Shown here piece after piece: positions 7,341 through 13,500 of a DNA stretch of 13,965 nt (positions are counted from its first letter, which is position 1; the number at the start of each line of letters is the position of its first letter). Location: assembly GCA_005776735.1 (NCBI GenBank), contig SXOM01000506.1, positions 1-13,965 on the forward strand, given 5' to 3'. This DNA comes from Pseudomonadota bacterium (lineage in GTDB: Bacteria > Myxococcota_A > UBA796 > SXON01). The notes under the pieces were generated by a model, which searched no databases, was not told the origin of the DNA, and saw only the letters and a program-made list of their open reading frames with translations. The translations under genes were made by a program, and so were the position numbers.

Positions 7341-7877
7341 ATGACCATGCGGTGGATGTTCGTGCTCGCGTTGGCGCTCTCGGCCTGCTCCTGGCAGGCG
7401 CGCGTGAAGTACCTCAGCGACGAGGAGTTCAAGGCCTACTACGCCCTGAAGCCCTTCATGGACGAGGACACCCAGAAGTCCTACCTCACGCTCAAGACCG
7501 AAGAGGAGCGCAACGCCTACCTCAAGTCGGTGAAGATCGAGCGTGTCCCGCCCACGACGCTCTACGACATGTACTACACCTACGACGAGAACATCCGGCA
7601 GCTCATCGTCGACGGCGCGGTGCAGACGGGGTGGAACAAGGAGATGGTGCTGATGTCGTGGGGCCCCCCGTTCGACAAGAAGCGCCTCGTGGGCCGCCCG
7701 GCGCCCCGCTCCGAAATGCTCATCTACAAGTTCGAGAAGCACGAGGACGGGTCGGTCCTGGTCTTCATCCCCGGCAGCAAGACCGAGTACCAGGCGGTCG
7801 AGCGGTTCCGGCGCGAGGTGATCCTCGACAACGACGTGGTCACCGAGATCATCGAAAAGCCGGGCTGGGCCGACTAA
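7341..7877 (+). CDS. Small lipoprotein of unknown function
   Basis: A 178-residue protein with a clear lipoprotein signal: hydrophobic MFVLALALSAC with lipobox L13-S-A-C16. Ser at +2 suggests outer-membrane sorting by the usual Lol rule. The mature part is rich in charged residues and Tyr. It opens with YLSDEEFKAYYALKPFMDED and LKTEEERNAYLK, loosely like the region before the GWxTD motif in GWxTD-domain proteins. A central GWNKEMVLMSWGPP (97-110) recalls the BamE/SmpA pattern, in which a short helix precedes 'G.P'. It ends in predicted beta strands (EMLIYKFE, SVLVFIPG). I cannot assign a family. ATG 7341 and ATG 7347 are both possible starts, each with a G-rich ribosome site. It stands alone between batE and the radical SAM gene. 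Confidence 0.82.
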   Translation: MTMRWMFVLALALSACSWQARVKYLSDEEFKAYYALKPFMDEDTQKSYLTLKTEEERNAYLKSVKIERVPPTTLYDMYYTYDENIRQLIVDGAVQTGWNKEMVLMSWGPPFDKKRLVGRPAPRSEMLIYKFEKHEDGSVLVFIPGSKTEYQAVERFRREVILDNDVVTEIIEKPGWAD

Positions 7878-7880
7878 CGG

Positions 7881-7910
7881 CGCGCATCGGTGGCGGGCGT
7901 CACCGGCGCG
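7881..7910. terminator. Terminator-like hairpin after the lipoprotein gene
   Basis: Starting 3 nt after the stop, CGCGC (7881-7885) pairs with GCGCG (7906-7910) and CGGTG (7888-7892) with CACCG (7901-7905). The 10-bp stem has a two-base bulge and an 8-nt loop. There is no T-tract, so termination is uncertain; it may instead protect the mRNA end. Confidence 0.4.
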
Positions 7911-7932
7911 GGAGCACGACCGAAACTAGCGG

Positions 7933-7961
7933 TGGACGGCCGCGGCGACCTCGCCTATAGC
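7933..7961 (+). promoter_or_regulatory. Candidate sigma-70-like promoter for the radical SAM gene
   Basis: TGGACG (7933-7938) and TATAGC (7956-7961) each match the sigma-70 hexamers at 4 of 6 positions and are separated by the optimal 17 bp. The AT content around TATAGC is unusually high for this window. Transcription would start near 7968, just before the gene. Confidence 0.35.
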
Positions 7962-7970
7962 GAAGGGGCC

Positions 7971-7974
7971 GAGG
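7971..7974 (+). promoter_or_regulatory. Ribosome-binding site deciding the radical SAM start
   Basis: GAGG lies 7 nt before GTG 7982 but only 1 nt before GTG 7976. AAGGGG at 7963-7968 could instead serve GTG 7976. The 7982 start gives MKVSLISPYPD, a usual beginning for this family. Confidence 0.4.
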
Positions 7975-7981
7975 TGTGCCC

Positions 7982-9586
7982 GTGAAGGTCTCGCTCATCA
8001 GCCCGTACCCCGACATCACCAACTACGGTCTGCGCAGCATCAGCGCGCACCTGCGGGCCAATGGCCACCAGACGCAGGTCATCTGCATGCCCGACTTCGC
8101 CGGCGACGGCGAGAGTGTGCACGTGCGCATGAACGAAGACCGCTACGCGCCCGAGGTCATCGACCAGATGGTGGCGTTGTGTGCCGACAGCGACCTCGTC
8201 GGCGTCACGCTGATGACGCACTACTTCGACTCCGCCAAGCAGATCACCCACGCGATCAAGTCGCGCCTGGGCGTGCCGGTCATCTGGGGCGGCTTCCACC
8301 CCTCGGTCCGGCCGGACGAGTGCGCGAAGTGGGCGGACTACGTGGCGATCGGCGACGCCGAGGACCTGATGCTCGACCTGTGCGAGCGATTGCAGAACGG
8401 CGACGGCGACAAGCTCCACGACATCAAGTCGCTGGTGTGGCGCAAGGGCACCGACGTCATCCGCAACGTGCCCGGCAGCCTGGAGCAGGAGCTCGATCGG
8501 TACCCGGCCCCCGACTTCTCGAGGGATGACCACCACATCCTGTTCGAAGGCCAGCTCATGCCGGTCACCAAGGACCTGCTGCGGCGCTACCTGCACAACG
8601 GCACGGTGAGCCGCATGTTCGGGCGTACCGGCTACCAGACGATGACCGGCCGCGGGTGTCCGCACGCGTGCACCTACTGCGGGAACAGCTTCTACCGCGA
8701 CCTGTACAAGCGCCAGCGCTACGTCCGCTACCGCTCCACCGCGCACGTCATCGGCGAGCTGGAGACGATCAAGCGCGAGTACCCGTTCATCAACTTCATC
8801 TGGTTCAGCGACGACAGCTTCTTCGGCCGCCCGCTGCCCGACCTGTTGGACTTCGCCGCGCAGTACAAGGCCAAGATCGGCGATCCGTTCTACCTGCTCG
8901 GCAGCCCGGGTACGATCACCGACGAGAAGTACGGTGCGCTGGTCGATGCGGGCCTGCACTGCATCCAGATGGGCGTGGAGCACGGCAGCAAGCGCATCCA
9001 GAAGATGTTCAAGCGGTCCACGATGGGGAACGACAAGATCCTCAAGTCCGCCGAGATCATCACCAAGTACACCGACCGCACGGCGCCCCCGCAGTACGAC
9101 CTCATCTACGACCTCGCCTACGAGACGATCGAGGACAAGCTCGACACCTTGCGCCTGGTCAGCGAGCTCCCGAAGCCCTACCGGCTCCAGGTCTTCTCGG
9201 TCATCTACTACCCGGGGACGTCGTTGCACACGCTCGCGAGTCGCGACGGCCTGGTGAACGACGAGAAGGCGGAGATCTACGACCGCATGTTCTTCGAGCG
9301 GCACGACAGCTACACCAACACGCTCCTTTTCCTGGCGCGCAGCGGCAAGTTCCCGCACGGTCTGCTCAAGGTGCTCATCGATCGTCGGGTCGTGGACGTG
9401 ATGACCTCGGACTACATGGCGCCGGCGGGCAACGTCGCGAAGCAGGCGATCCACTCCTTGCGCCAGGCGCTCCGTTCGCCTGCGGTCGAGCGCGCCAAGG
9501 CGCTCGGGACCTACCGGGCGCGCCTGACCGGGATGACCGGGGCCGACGCCGGTGCCGCGGCGCCCAGCGCAGCCGAGTCGTTCTGA
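7982..9586 (+). CDS. B12-binding-domain radical SAM protein
   Basis: A 534-residue protein. Residues 1-135 form a Rossmann-like cobalamin-binding-type domain: MKVSLISPYPD, GVTLMTHYFDS, then VIWGGFHPSVRPDECAKWADYVAIGDAED, the family's 'GG.H...P...D....GE.E' pattern. I see no DxHxxG cobalamin-ligand motif, as in many members of this class. The radical SAM core follows with C226-P-H-A-C230-T-Y-C233, which would bind a [4Fe-4S] cluster and S-adenosylmethionine. FIWFSDDSF, GSPGTITDEKY and QMGVEHGSKRI fit later strands of the barrel. The tail (from about 430) includes YTNTLLFLARSGKFPHGLL and ends in an Ala-rich stretch. Such enzymes act on lipids, natural products, peptides or RNA; the substrate cannot be told from this sequence. 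The gene stands alone between the bat and flagellar operons. GTG 7976 is an alternative start. Confidence 0.88.
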   Translation: MKVSLISPYPDITNYGLRSISAHLRANGHQTQVICMPDFAGDGESVHVRMNEDRYAPEVIDQMVALCADSDLVGVTLMTHYFDSAKQITHAIKSRLGVPVIWGGFHPSVRPDECAKWADYVAIGDAEDLMLDLCERLQNGDGDKLHDIKSLVWRKGTDVIRNVPGSLEQELDRYPAPDFSRDDHHILFEGQLMPVTKDLLRRYLHNGTVSRMFGRTGYQTMTGRGCPHACTYCGNSFYRDLYKRQRYVRYRSTAHVIGELETIKREYPFINFIWFSDDSFFGRPLPDLLDFAAQYKAKIGDPFYLLGSPGTITDEKYGALVDAGLHCIQMGVEHGSKRIQKMFKRSTMGNDKILKSAEIITKYTDRTAPPQYDLIYDLAYETIEDKLDTLRLVSELPKPYRLQVFSVIYYPGTSLHTLASRDGLVNDEKAEIYDRMFFERHDSYTNTLLFLARSGKFPHGLLKVLIDRRVVDVMTSDYMAPAGNVAKQAIHSLRQALRSPAVERAKALGTYRARLTGMTGADAGAAAPSAAESF

Positions 9587-9663
9587 AGCCCATTCCGGGG
9601 CCCGCGCCGCGACTGTCCTGACGCGAGCGGAGTCCGGCGCGCGGTCCGCTGCGGGGGCGACAC

Positions 9664-9691
9664 CTCAAGTCTGCGCCTCGCTGACCGATGG
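9664..9691 (+). promoter_or_regulatory. Candidate sigma-28 (FliA) promoter before flgJ
   Basis: TCAAGTCT (9665-9672), 11 nt, then ACCGATGG (9684-9691), against the sigma-28 consensus TAAAGTTT-N11-GCCGATAA: 6 of 8 and 5 of 8 matches with ideal spacing. The same CTCAAG-N13-GACCGAT arrangement occurs before flgM. Transcription would start within a few bases of the flgJ GTG. Confidence 0.6.
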
Positions 9692-9697
9692 GCGGTC

Positions 9698-10429
9698 GTG
9701 GACGCACTGACCGCGCTCGCCCCCGCCTCCGGCCCTGACGCGCCGAGCCCCGCCCGGAAGGACGAGGCCGCTGCGGAGGAGTTCGAGGCGTGGATGGTGT
9801 CGTTTCTCGCGAAGCAGATGCGCGAGAGCGTGAAGGGTGGTCCGTGGTCCCAAGGGGCGATGGCCACGTTCGCCGACCTCTTCGATCAGGAGATTGGCAA
9901 GCGCGTGGCGGAAGGGGGCGGCTTCGGCCTGAAGGAGGCGGTGCTCGCCTCGTGGGACCACTCGGACGCGCCGGGCGCGCGCCCCCCGTCGCCGGGAATC
10001 GTGCAGGCAGGGCGAGACGAGCACGACCACGAGGGCGGCGGGGTGCGCCTGACCAGCGCATTCGGCGCCCGCATCGACCCGCTCACCGGCCAGCGCCGGA
10101 TGCACCACGGGCACGATCTCGCCGCCGCGGAGGGCACGCCGGTCCGGGCGGCCGCCGACGGGACGGTGCGCTTCGCCGGGCGGCGCGGAAGCTACGGCAA
10201 CGTGGTGATCGTCGCCCACAGCGACGGCACCGAGACCCGGTACGCGCACTGCCGCGACCTCGACGTGAAGGCAGGCGACGTGGTCAGCGCGGGGCAGTCC
10301 ATCGCCTCGGTCGGCAACACCGGACGAAGCACGGGCGCGCACCTGCACTACGAGGTGCGTCGCGACGGGCAGGCGATCGACCCCGCGAGTTGGGACGGCG
10401 GCGACCCCCTGGCGAAAAATGATCGATGA
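9698..10429 (+). CDS. flgJ: FlgJ-type rod-binding protein fused to an M23 peptidase
   Basis: A 243-residue protein in two parts. Residues 24-84 fit the FlgJ N-terminal rod-binding domain: AAEEFEAWMVSFLAKQMRES, FADLFDQEIGKRVAEGGGFGL. After a linker with a His/Glu patch (107-115), residues 117-232 are an M23 (LytM-like) endopeptidase: H136-HGH-D140, YAH184, and GAH215-L-H217-YEV, giving the expected Zn ligands (H136, D140, H217) and catalytic histidines (H184, H215). It probably caps the growing rod and cuts peptide cross-links so the rod can cross the wall. In enterobacterial FlgJ the enzyme half is instead a glucosaminidase. No Sec signal is seen, so export through the flagellar apparatus is likely. 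GTG 9698 is the only plausible start, with no in-frame ATG until residue 33, and it lacks a Shine-Dalgarno site. It is first in the flgJMNKL cluster. Confidence 0.88.
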   Translation: MDALTALAPASGPDAPSPARKDEAAAEEFEAWMVSFLAKQMRESVKGGPWSQGAMATFADLFDQEIGKRVAEGGGFGLKEAVLASWDHSDAPGARPPSPGIVQAGRDEHDHEGGGVRLTSAFGARIDPLTGQRRMHHGHDLAAAEGTPVRAAADGTVRFAGRRGSYGNVVIVAHSDGTETRYAHCRDLDVKAGDVVSAGQSIASVGNTGRSTGAHLHYEVRRDGQAIDPASWDGGDPLAKNDR

Positions 10430-10433
10430 ACCG

Positions 10434-10461
10434 CTCAAGGCCGTGGCGGTTCGACCGATTC
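10434..10461 (+). promoter_or_regulatory. Candidate sigma-28 (FliA) promoter before flgM
   Basis: TCAAGGCC (10435-10442), 11 nt, then ACCGATTC (10454-10461). CTCAAG and GACCGAT recur here at exactly the spacing seen before flgJ. FlgM genes are commonly sigma-28 dependent as part of a feedback loop, which supports the call. It lies wholly within the 51-nt flgJ-flgM gap. Confidence 0.62.
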
Positions 10462-10468
10462 GGTTCGC

Positions 10469-10474
10469 AGGAGG
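10469..10474 (+). promoter_or_regulatory. Perfect Shine-Dalgarno of flgM
   Basis: AGGAGG lies 6 nt before GTG 10481, fixing the flgM start. It is the strongest ribosome site of the flagellar cluster, while flgJ has none. Confidence 0.75.
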
Positions 10475-10480
10475 GCCGTC

Positions 10481-10762
10481 GTGAAAATCTCCTCGCCCAC
10501 TCTGACCACCCCGGACACGCTCACCTATGGCCGCGTGTCGCGTGGCGGGGCCGGCACCGCGGCGCCGCTCGGCGCCGGCCGGGCCGCTTCGCTCTCCACC
10601 AGCGACTTCCTCACCGAGCTCCAGGGCGCGGTTCGGGCCGATGCCTACGGCGAGGTCCGCAGCCACAAGGTGGCCGAAGCCCGCGCGGACATCGACGCCG
10701 GGCGCCTGGGCACCGAAGACGACTTCGAGAACGCGGTCAACGCGCTCCTGCGCGAGCTCTGA
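10481..10762 (+). CDS. flgM: FlgM: anti-sigma-28 factor
   Basis: A 93-residue protein. The C-terminal half has the FlgM pattern: RSHKVAEARADIDAGRLGTE, corresponding to the family's 'RvdkVaeIkaaIaaGtY', followed by DDFENAVNALLREL, the helix that binds sigma-28. The N-terminal half is polar and low in structure-forming residues, as in FlgM, which is largely unfolded until it binds its partner. In flagellated bacteria FlgM holds FliA inactive until the hook is complete and is then exported, switching on late genes. Position before flgN, flgK and flgL supports the call. It is preceded by its own sigma-28-like promoter and a perfect ribosome site, which fits autoregulation. Confidence 0.85.
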   Translation: MKISSPTLTTPDTLTYGRVSRGGAGTAAPLGAGRAASLSTSDFLTELQGAVRADAYGEVRSHKVAEARADIDAGRLGTEDDFENAVNALLREL

Positions 10763-10764
10763 AC

Positions 10765-11103
10765 ATGTCGGCCCCGCTTCCCCCCGCCACCGACGACGTG
10801 CTCCACCAGCTGCTCCTGGCGGTGGAAGCGCAGCTCGCGGCGGCGAGGACGGCGGACGCGGGCGCGCTGGTGTCGAGCTCCGAAGAGCGGCGCCGGCTGC
10901 AAGAGGCGGTCGACATCGACGCGATCCGTACGGCGAGCGCCGAGACCCGCGCCGAAGCGGCGCGCGTGGCCCTGCGCATCCGCGCCCTGGATGCGCGCAT
11001 CCGCACGTGCGGGGAGATCGTGTCGGGCGCCATCGCCGCGCTCGACCCGGTGCGGGCGCCGCAGACCTACAACCGACGTGCGGGCCTGCGGGGTGTGCGG
11101 TGA
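10765..11103 (+). CDS. flgN: FlgN-like chaperone for FlgK and FlgL
   Basis: A 112-residue, largely helical protein (AVEAQLAAARTADAGALVSS, then ...RVALRIRALDARIRTCGEIV) ending TYNRRAGLRGVR, which resembles the C-terminal 'YN..G' seen in FlgN. FlgN is a cytoplasmic export chaperone that binds the hook-junction proteins FlgK and FlgL; both are encoded immediately downstream. Sequence identity is weak, as is usual in this family, so the call leans on size, helicity and the flgM-flgN-flgK-flgL order. The ATG is 2 nt after the flgM stop without a clear ribosome site, and the gene ends in a GTGA overlap with flgK, so translation is probably coupled. Confidence 0.72.
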   Translation: MSAPLPPATDDVLHQLLLAVEAQLAAARTADAGALVSSSEERRRLQEAVDIDAIRTASAETRAEAARVALRIRALDARIRTCGEIVSGAIAALDPVRAPQTYNRRAGLRGVR

Positions 11104-12485
11104 GCCTGCTCGGGGCGCTTCAGACCGGGGCGCGGGGCCTGAGCGTCGCTTCGGCGGGTATCGACGTCACGACCCAGAACGTGACCGGCGCCGGCACCGC
11201 GGGGTACACGCGGCGAACCCTGCGGACCGAGCAGCTCGCGCCGGTGTCGCAGCGTGGCCTCTTCGTGGGACAGGGCGCGGTCGCCAGCGCCGTGGTGCGC
11301 TCGACCGACCGGCTCCTCGGCGTGCGCCTGATCGATGCGGCGGGCGCCGAAGCGTCCTCGGGCACGCTCGCCGAGAACCTCCGCGTGGCGGAGAGTTACC
11401 TCGACGCGACCAACAGCACCGGCCTCGCCGAGGCGGTCGATCAGGTGTTCGACGCGCTCGGGTCGGCGACCACGGACCCCGGCGACGCTTCGCTGCGTCG
11501 GGGGGTGGTGCACGCGTGCGACGTGCTCGCGTCGATCACGTCGCGGATCGCGGGCGGCTTCGCCGACGCGGTCTCGGCGATCGACGAGCAGGCCGGTGCG
11601 AGCCTGACCGTGGTGAACGCCGCGCTCGAGGAGATCGCCACGCTCAACGCCCGCATCGGGCGCTCCGGCGCCGACGTCGGCCCGGCGGACCTCCTGGATC
11701 GTCGCGACCAGCTCATCCTCGAGCTCGGGGCGGCCATCGGGGTGAGCGCGGAGCTCAAGGCGGACGGCCAGGCGGTCGTGTACCTCGGCGGGCACGCGCT
11801 GGTCTCCGGCGCCGATTGGCGCGAGGTCGCCTCCAGCGAAGACTCGACCGGCGCGGTGACCTTCCAGGTCGCGATGGACCAGGGCAGCCTCGACGTCACC
11901 GACACCGTCGGCGGTGAGCTCGGCGGGCTCGTGCAGGCGCGTGGCCATCTCGAGGGGTGGATCGAGGACCTCGACAACTTCGCGTTCACCTTCGCGACCG
12001 CGCTCAACACGCAGCACGCCGCGGGGTTCGACGCCGACGGGGCCGCGGGTGGCGACATCTTCACGCTCCCGACGTCGGCAACGGGGGCCGCAGCGGTCCT
12101 CGCCGTCGACTCGGCGCTCATGGACGACCCGAGCCTCCTGGCGTTCGCGGGCGCGGACACGGCGCTCCCCGGCGACGGCGTGAACCTGGAGGCGATGCTG
12201 GAGATCGAGGACGACACGAGCTTGTTCGGCGCGGGGAACACGCGCGCTGCCGTGTCGGCGATCACCTCCGACGTCGGCGCCACCGTGGCGGCCGCGGAGA
12301 GCGACGAAGAAGCCCAGGCTGCGCTCGTCGGCGACCTGGAGACCCTCCGGGAGAGCACCGGCGGTGTGGACACCGACGAAGAGGCGACCCACCTGCTCGA
12401 GTACCAGGCGGCCTACCGGTCCGCGGCGAAGGTGCTCAGCGCCTGCGACGAGCTCTTGCGCTCGTTGTTGGCGATCGGAGGCTGA
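11100..12485 (+). CDS. flgK: FlgK: hook-filament junction protein 1
   Basis: A 461-residue protein. The N-terminus MSLLGALQTGARGLSVASAG and NVTGAGTAGYTRR (27-39) match the flagellar rod/hook-type motif 'aNv.N.nTpGYsR' seen in FlgK. The middle has DLLDRRDQLILELGAAIG and FAFTFATALNTQHAAGFD, both standard FlgK landmarks. The C-terminus GVDTDEEATHLLEYQAAYRS...AKVL (422 onward) matches 'GVnlDEE...yQ.aYqAsAKv'. With FlgL it joins the hook to the filament and is exported by the flagellar secretion system. It is shorter than the enterobacterial protein (about 550 residues), so the variable central domain is reduced. The GTG start overlaps the flgN stop; one base separates it from flgL. An upstream extension of the frame is open but would overlap flgN fully. 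Confidence 0.93.
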   Translation: MSLLGALQTGARGLSVASAGIDVTTQNVTGAGTAGYTRRTLRTEQLAPVSQRGLFVGQGAVASAVVRSTDRLLGVRLIDAAGAEASSGTLAENLRVAESYLDATNSTGLAEAVDQVFDALGSATTDPGDASLRRGVVHACDVLASITSRIAGGFADAVSAIDEQAGASLTVVNAALEEIATLNARIGRSGADVGPADLLDRRDQLILELGAAIGVSAELKADGQAVVYLGGHALVSGADWREVASSEDSTGAVTFQVAMDQGSLDVTDTVGGELGGLVQARGHLEGWIEDLDNFAFTFATALNTQHAAGFDADGAAGGDIFTLPTSATGAAAVLAVDSALMDDPSLLAFAGADTALPGDGVNLEAMLEIEDDTSLFGAGNTRAAVSAITSDVGATVAAAESDEEAQAALVGDLETLRESTGGVDTDEEATHLLEYQAAYRSAAKVLSACDELLRSLLAIGG

Positions 12486-12486
12486 T

Positions 12487-13359
12487 GTGCGCGTGACCCA
12501 GTCCGGATTGTGGAGTCTCGTCCGATCGAACCTGCGTCAGACCAACTCCCGCATGCGCGAGGTGGAAGAGCGCGCGGTCTCGGGCATGGTCGTGAACCGG
12601 GCCTCCGACGCGCCGGCGCTCCTCGGGCAGATCGACCGTTTGCAGGGGGCGAAGCTCGATCAGGCGGTGTACGAGACCAACGCGTCGCAGGCGATGGCGC
12701 AGCTCGATCAGCTCGACTCCACCTTGGGCACGATCCACGACCAGCTCACGCGGGCGCGCGAGCTGGCGGTCCAGGCGTCGAGCGACCTGAGCAACGCCGA
12801 GCAGCGTGGCTACATCGCCCAGGAGATCGAGTCGATTCGCGAGACCGTGCTCCAGGCCGCCAACGCGGACTTCGCGGGGCGCTACCTCTTCGCGGGCACC
12901 AACTGGGACACGCCCCCGTACGACGACACCGGCACCTACGCCGGCAGCACCGACGTGCCGAGCGTGCGGGTGGGCGACGGGGTGTGGGTGCAGACGGCGC
13001 GCGACGGGTCGGAGGTGTTCGACGGCGACGTCGACATCTTCGGGGCGCTCGACGACTTCATCACCGCGCTCGAGTCCGACGACTCGACGGGCATCGCCGG
13101 CAGCCTCGACACCCTGGACTCCGCGTTGGACCAGGTGATGTCTGCGCGCGCGGACGTCGGCAACGACGCGCGCGTGGCCGAGGATGCCGGCAGCCTCGCC
13201 GACAGCCTCTCCACGGAGATCGAGTCGCGCCTGGACACCTTGTTGTCCGCCGACCCGGCCGAGACCTACACGCAGCTCTCCGAGCTCCGGACCGCGTACG
13301 AGACCGCGCTCCAGGTGGCATCGAGCAGCAAGGGAAAGTCCCTCTTCGACCTGATTTGA
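12487..13359 (+). CDS. flgL: FlgL: hook-filament junction protein 3
   Basis: A 290-residue member of the flagellin/FlgL family. The N-terminus MRVTQSGLWSLVRSNLRQTN, then EERAVSGMVVNRASDAPAL, matches FlgL ('vsSGkri..psDdP'). LTRARELAVQASSDLSNAEQ and the diagnostic GRYLFAGTNWDTPPYDDTG (the FlgL 'g.YlFsGt...t.P') follow. The C-terminal helix ELRTAYETALQVASSSKGKSLFDLI completes the coiled D0/D1 region. It forms the second junction layer between hook and filament. GTG 12487 is chosen because GGAGG (12477-12481) lies 5 nt before it; GTG 12493 would be 11 nt away. The gene is followed by a terminator-like hairpin, marking the likely end of the flgJMNKL unit. Confidence 0.93.
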   Translation: MRVTQSGLWSLVRSNLRQTNSRMREVEERAVSGMVVNRASDAPALLGQIDRLQGAKLDQAVYETNASQAMAQLDQLDSTLGTIHDQLTRARELAVQASSDLSNAEQRGYIAQEIESIRETVLQAANADFAGRYLFAGTNWDTPPYDDTGTYAGSTDVPSVRVGDGVWVQTARDGSEVFDGDVDIFGALDDFITALESDDSTGIAGSLDTLDSALDQVMSARADVGNDARVAEDAGSLADSLSTEIESRLDTLLSADPAETYTQLSELRTAYETALQVASSSKGKSLFDLI

Positions 13360-13360
13360 T

Positions 13361-13410
13361 CGCCGTAGCGCGGGCTCCGGCCGCGGGCGCACGCCGCCCG
13401 GGCTACGGCG
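13361..13410 (+). terminator. Terminator-like hairpin between flgL and flagellin
   Basis: CGCCGTAGC (13361-13369) pairs with GCTACGGCG (13402-13410). After one G-G mismatch, CGGGC (13371-13375) pairs with GCCCG (13396-13400). This 14-bp stem begins 2 nt after the flgL stop and is followed by TTCCCCTC, a poor U-tract. It probably ends or attenuates the flg transcript before the flagellin gene. Confidence 0.6.
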
Positions 13411-13431
13411 TTCCCCTCATGTGCCTGGTGC

Positions 13432-13457
13432 GAAAGTCCGACTGAGGTCACAGATGA
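13432..13457 (+). promoter_or_regulatory. Candidate sigma-28 promoter for flagellin (weak)
   Basis: GAAAGTCC (13432-13439) and ACAGATGA (13450-13457) each match the sigma-28 boxes at 5 of 8 positions, with a spacer of 10 nt, one shorter than ideal. AAAG is better than at flgJ or flgM, but the -10 core reads AGAT rather than CGAT. Flagellin genes are normally sigma-28 dependent. Confidence 0.42.
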
Positions 13458-13480
13458 CGAGGCCCCTCTCGTCGTCAGTC
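13440..13480. repeat. Nested inverted repeat in the flagellin leader
   Basis: GACTGA (13440-13445) pairs with TCAGTC (13475-13480), enclosing GACGAG (13456-13461) paired with CTCGTC (13468-13473) around a 6-nt loop. It overlaps the candidate promoter's -10 box and lies just before the ribosome site AGGAGA (13487-13492). It could be an operator or a leader hairpin, or be fortuitous. Confidence 0.35.
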
Positions 13481-13500
13481 ACCCACAGGAGACCCCCGCC

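Noticed and set aside
9626..9650. Short stem AGCGGA/TCCGCT after the radical SAM gene as a terminator
   Set aside because: Only 6 bp with a 13-nt loop, neighbouring mismatches and no T-run; too weak to call.
7246..13366. Shared 10-mer TGATCGCCGT at the ends of batE (7246-7255) and flgL (13357-13366), each followed by an inverted repeat
   Set aside because: Many 10-base matches are expected by chance in 14 kb of GC-rich sequence, and the flanking hairpins are not alike.
13400..13450. Sigma-54 promoter before flagellin
   Set aside because: No GG-N10-GC pair with the TGGCAC/TTGC context was found; the sigma-28-like match is better, though weak.
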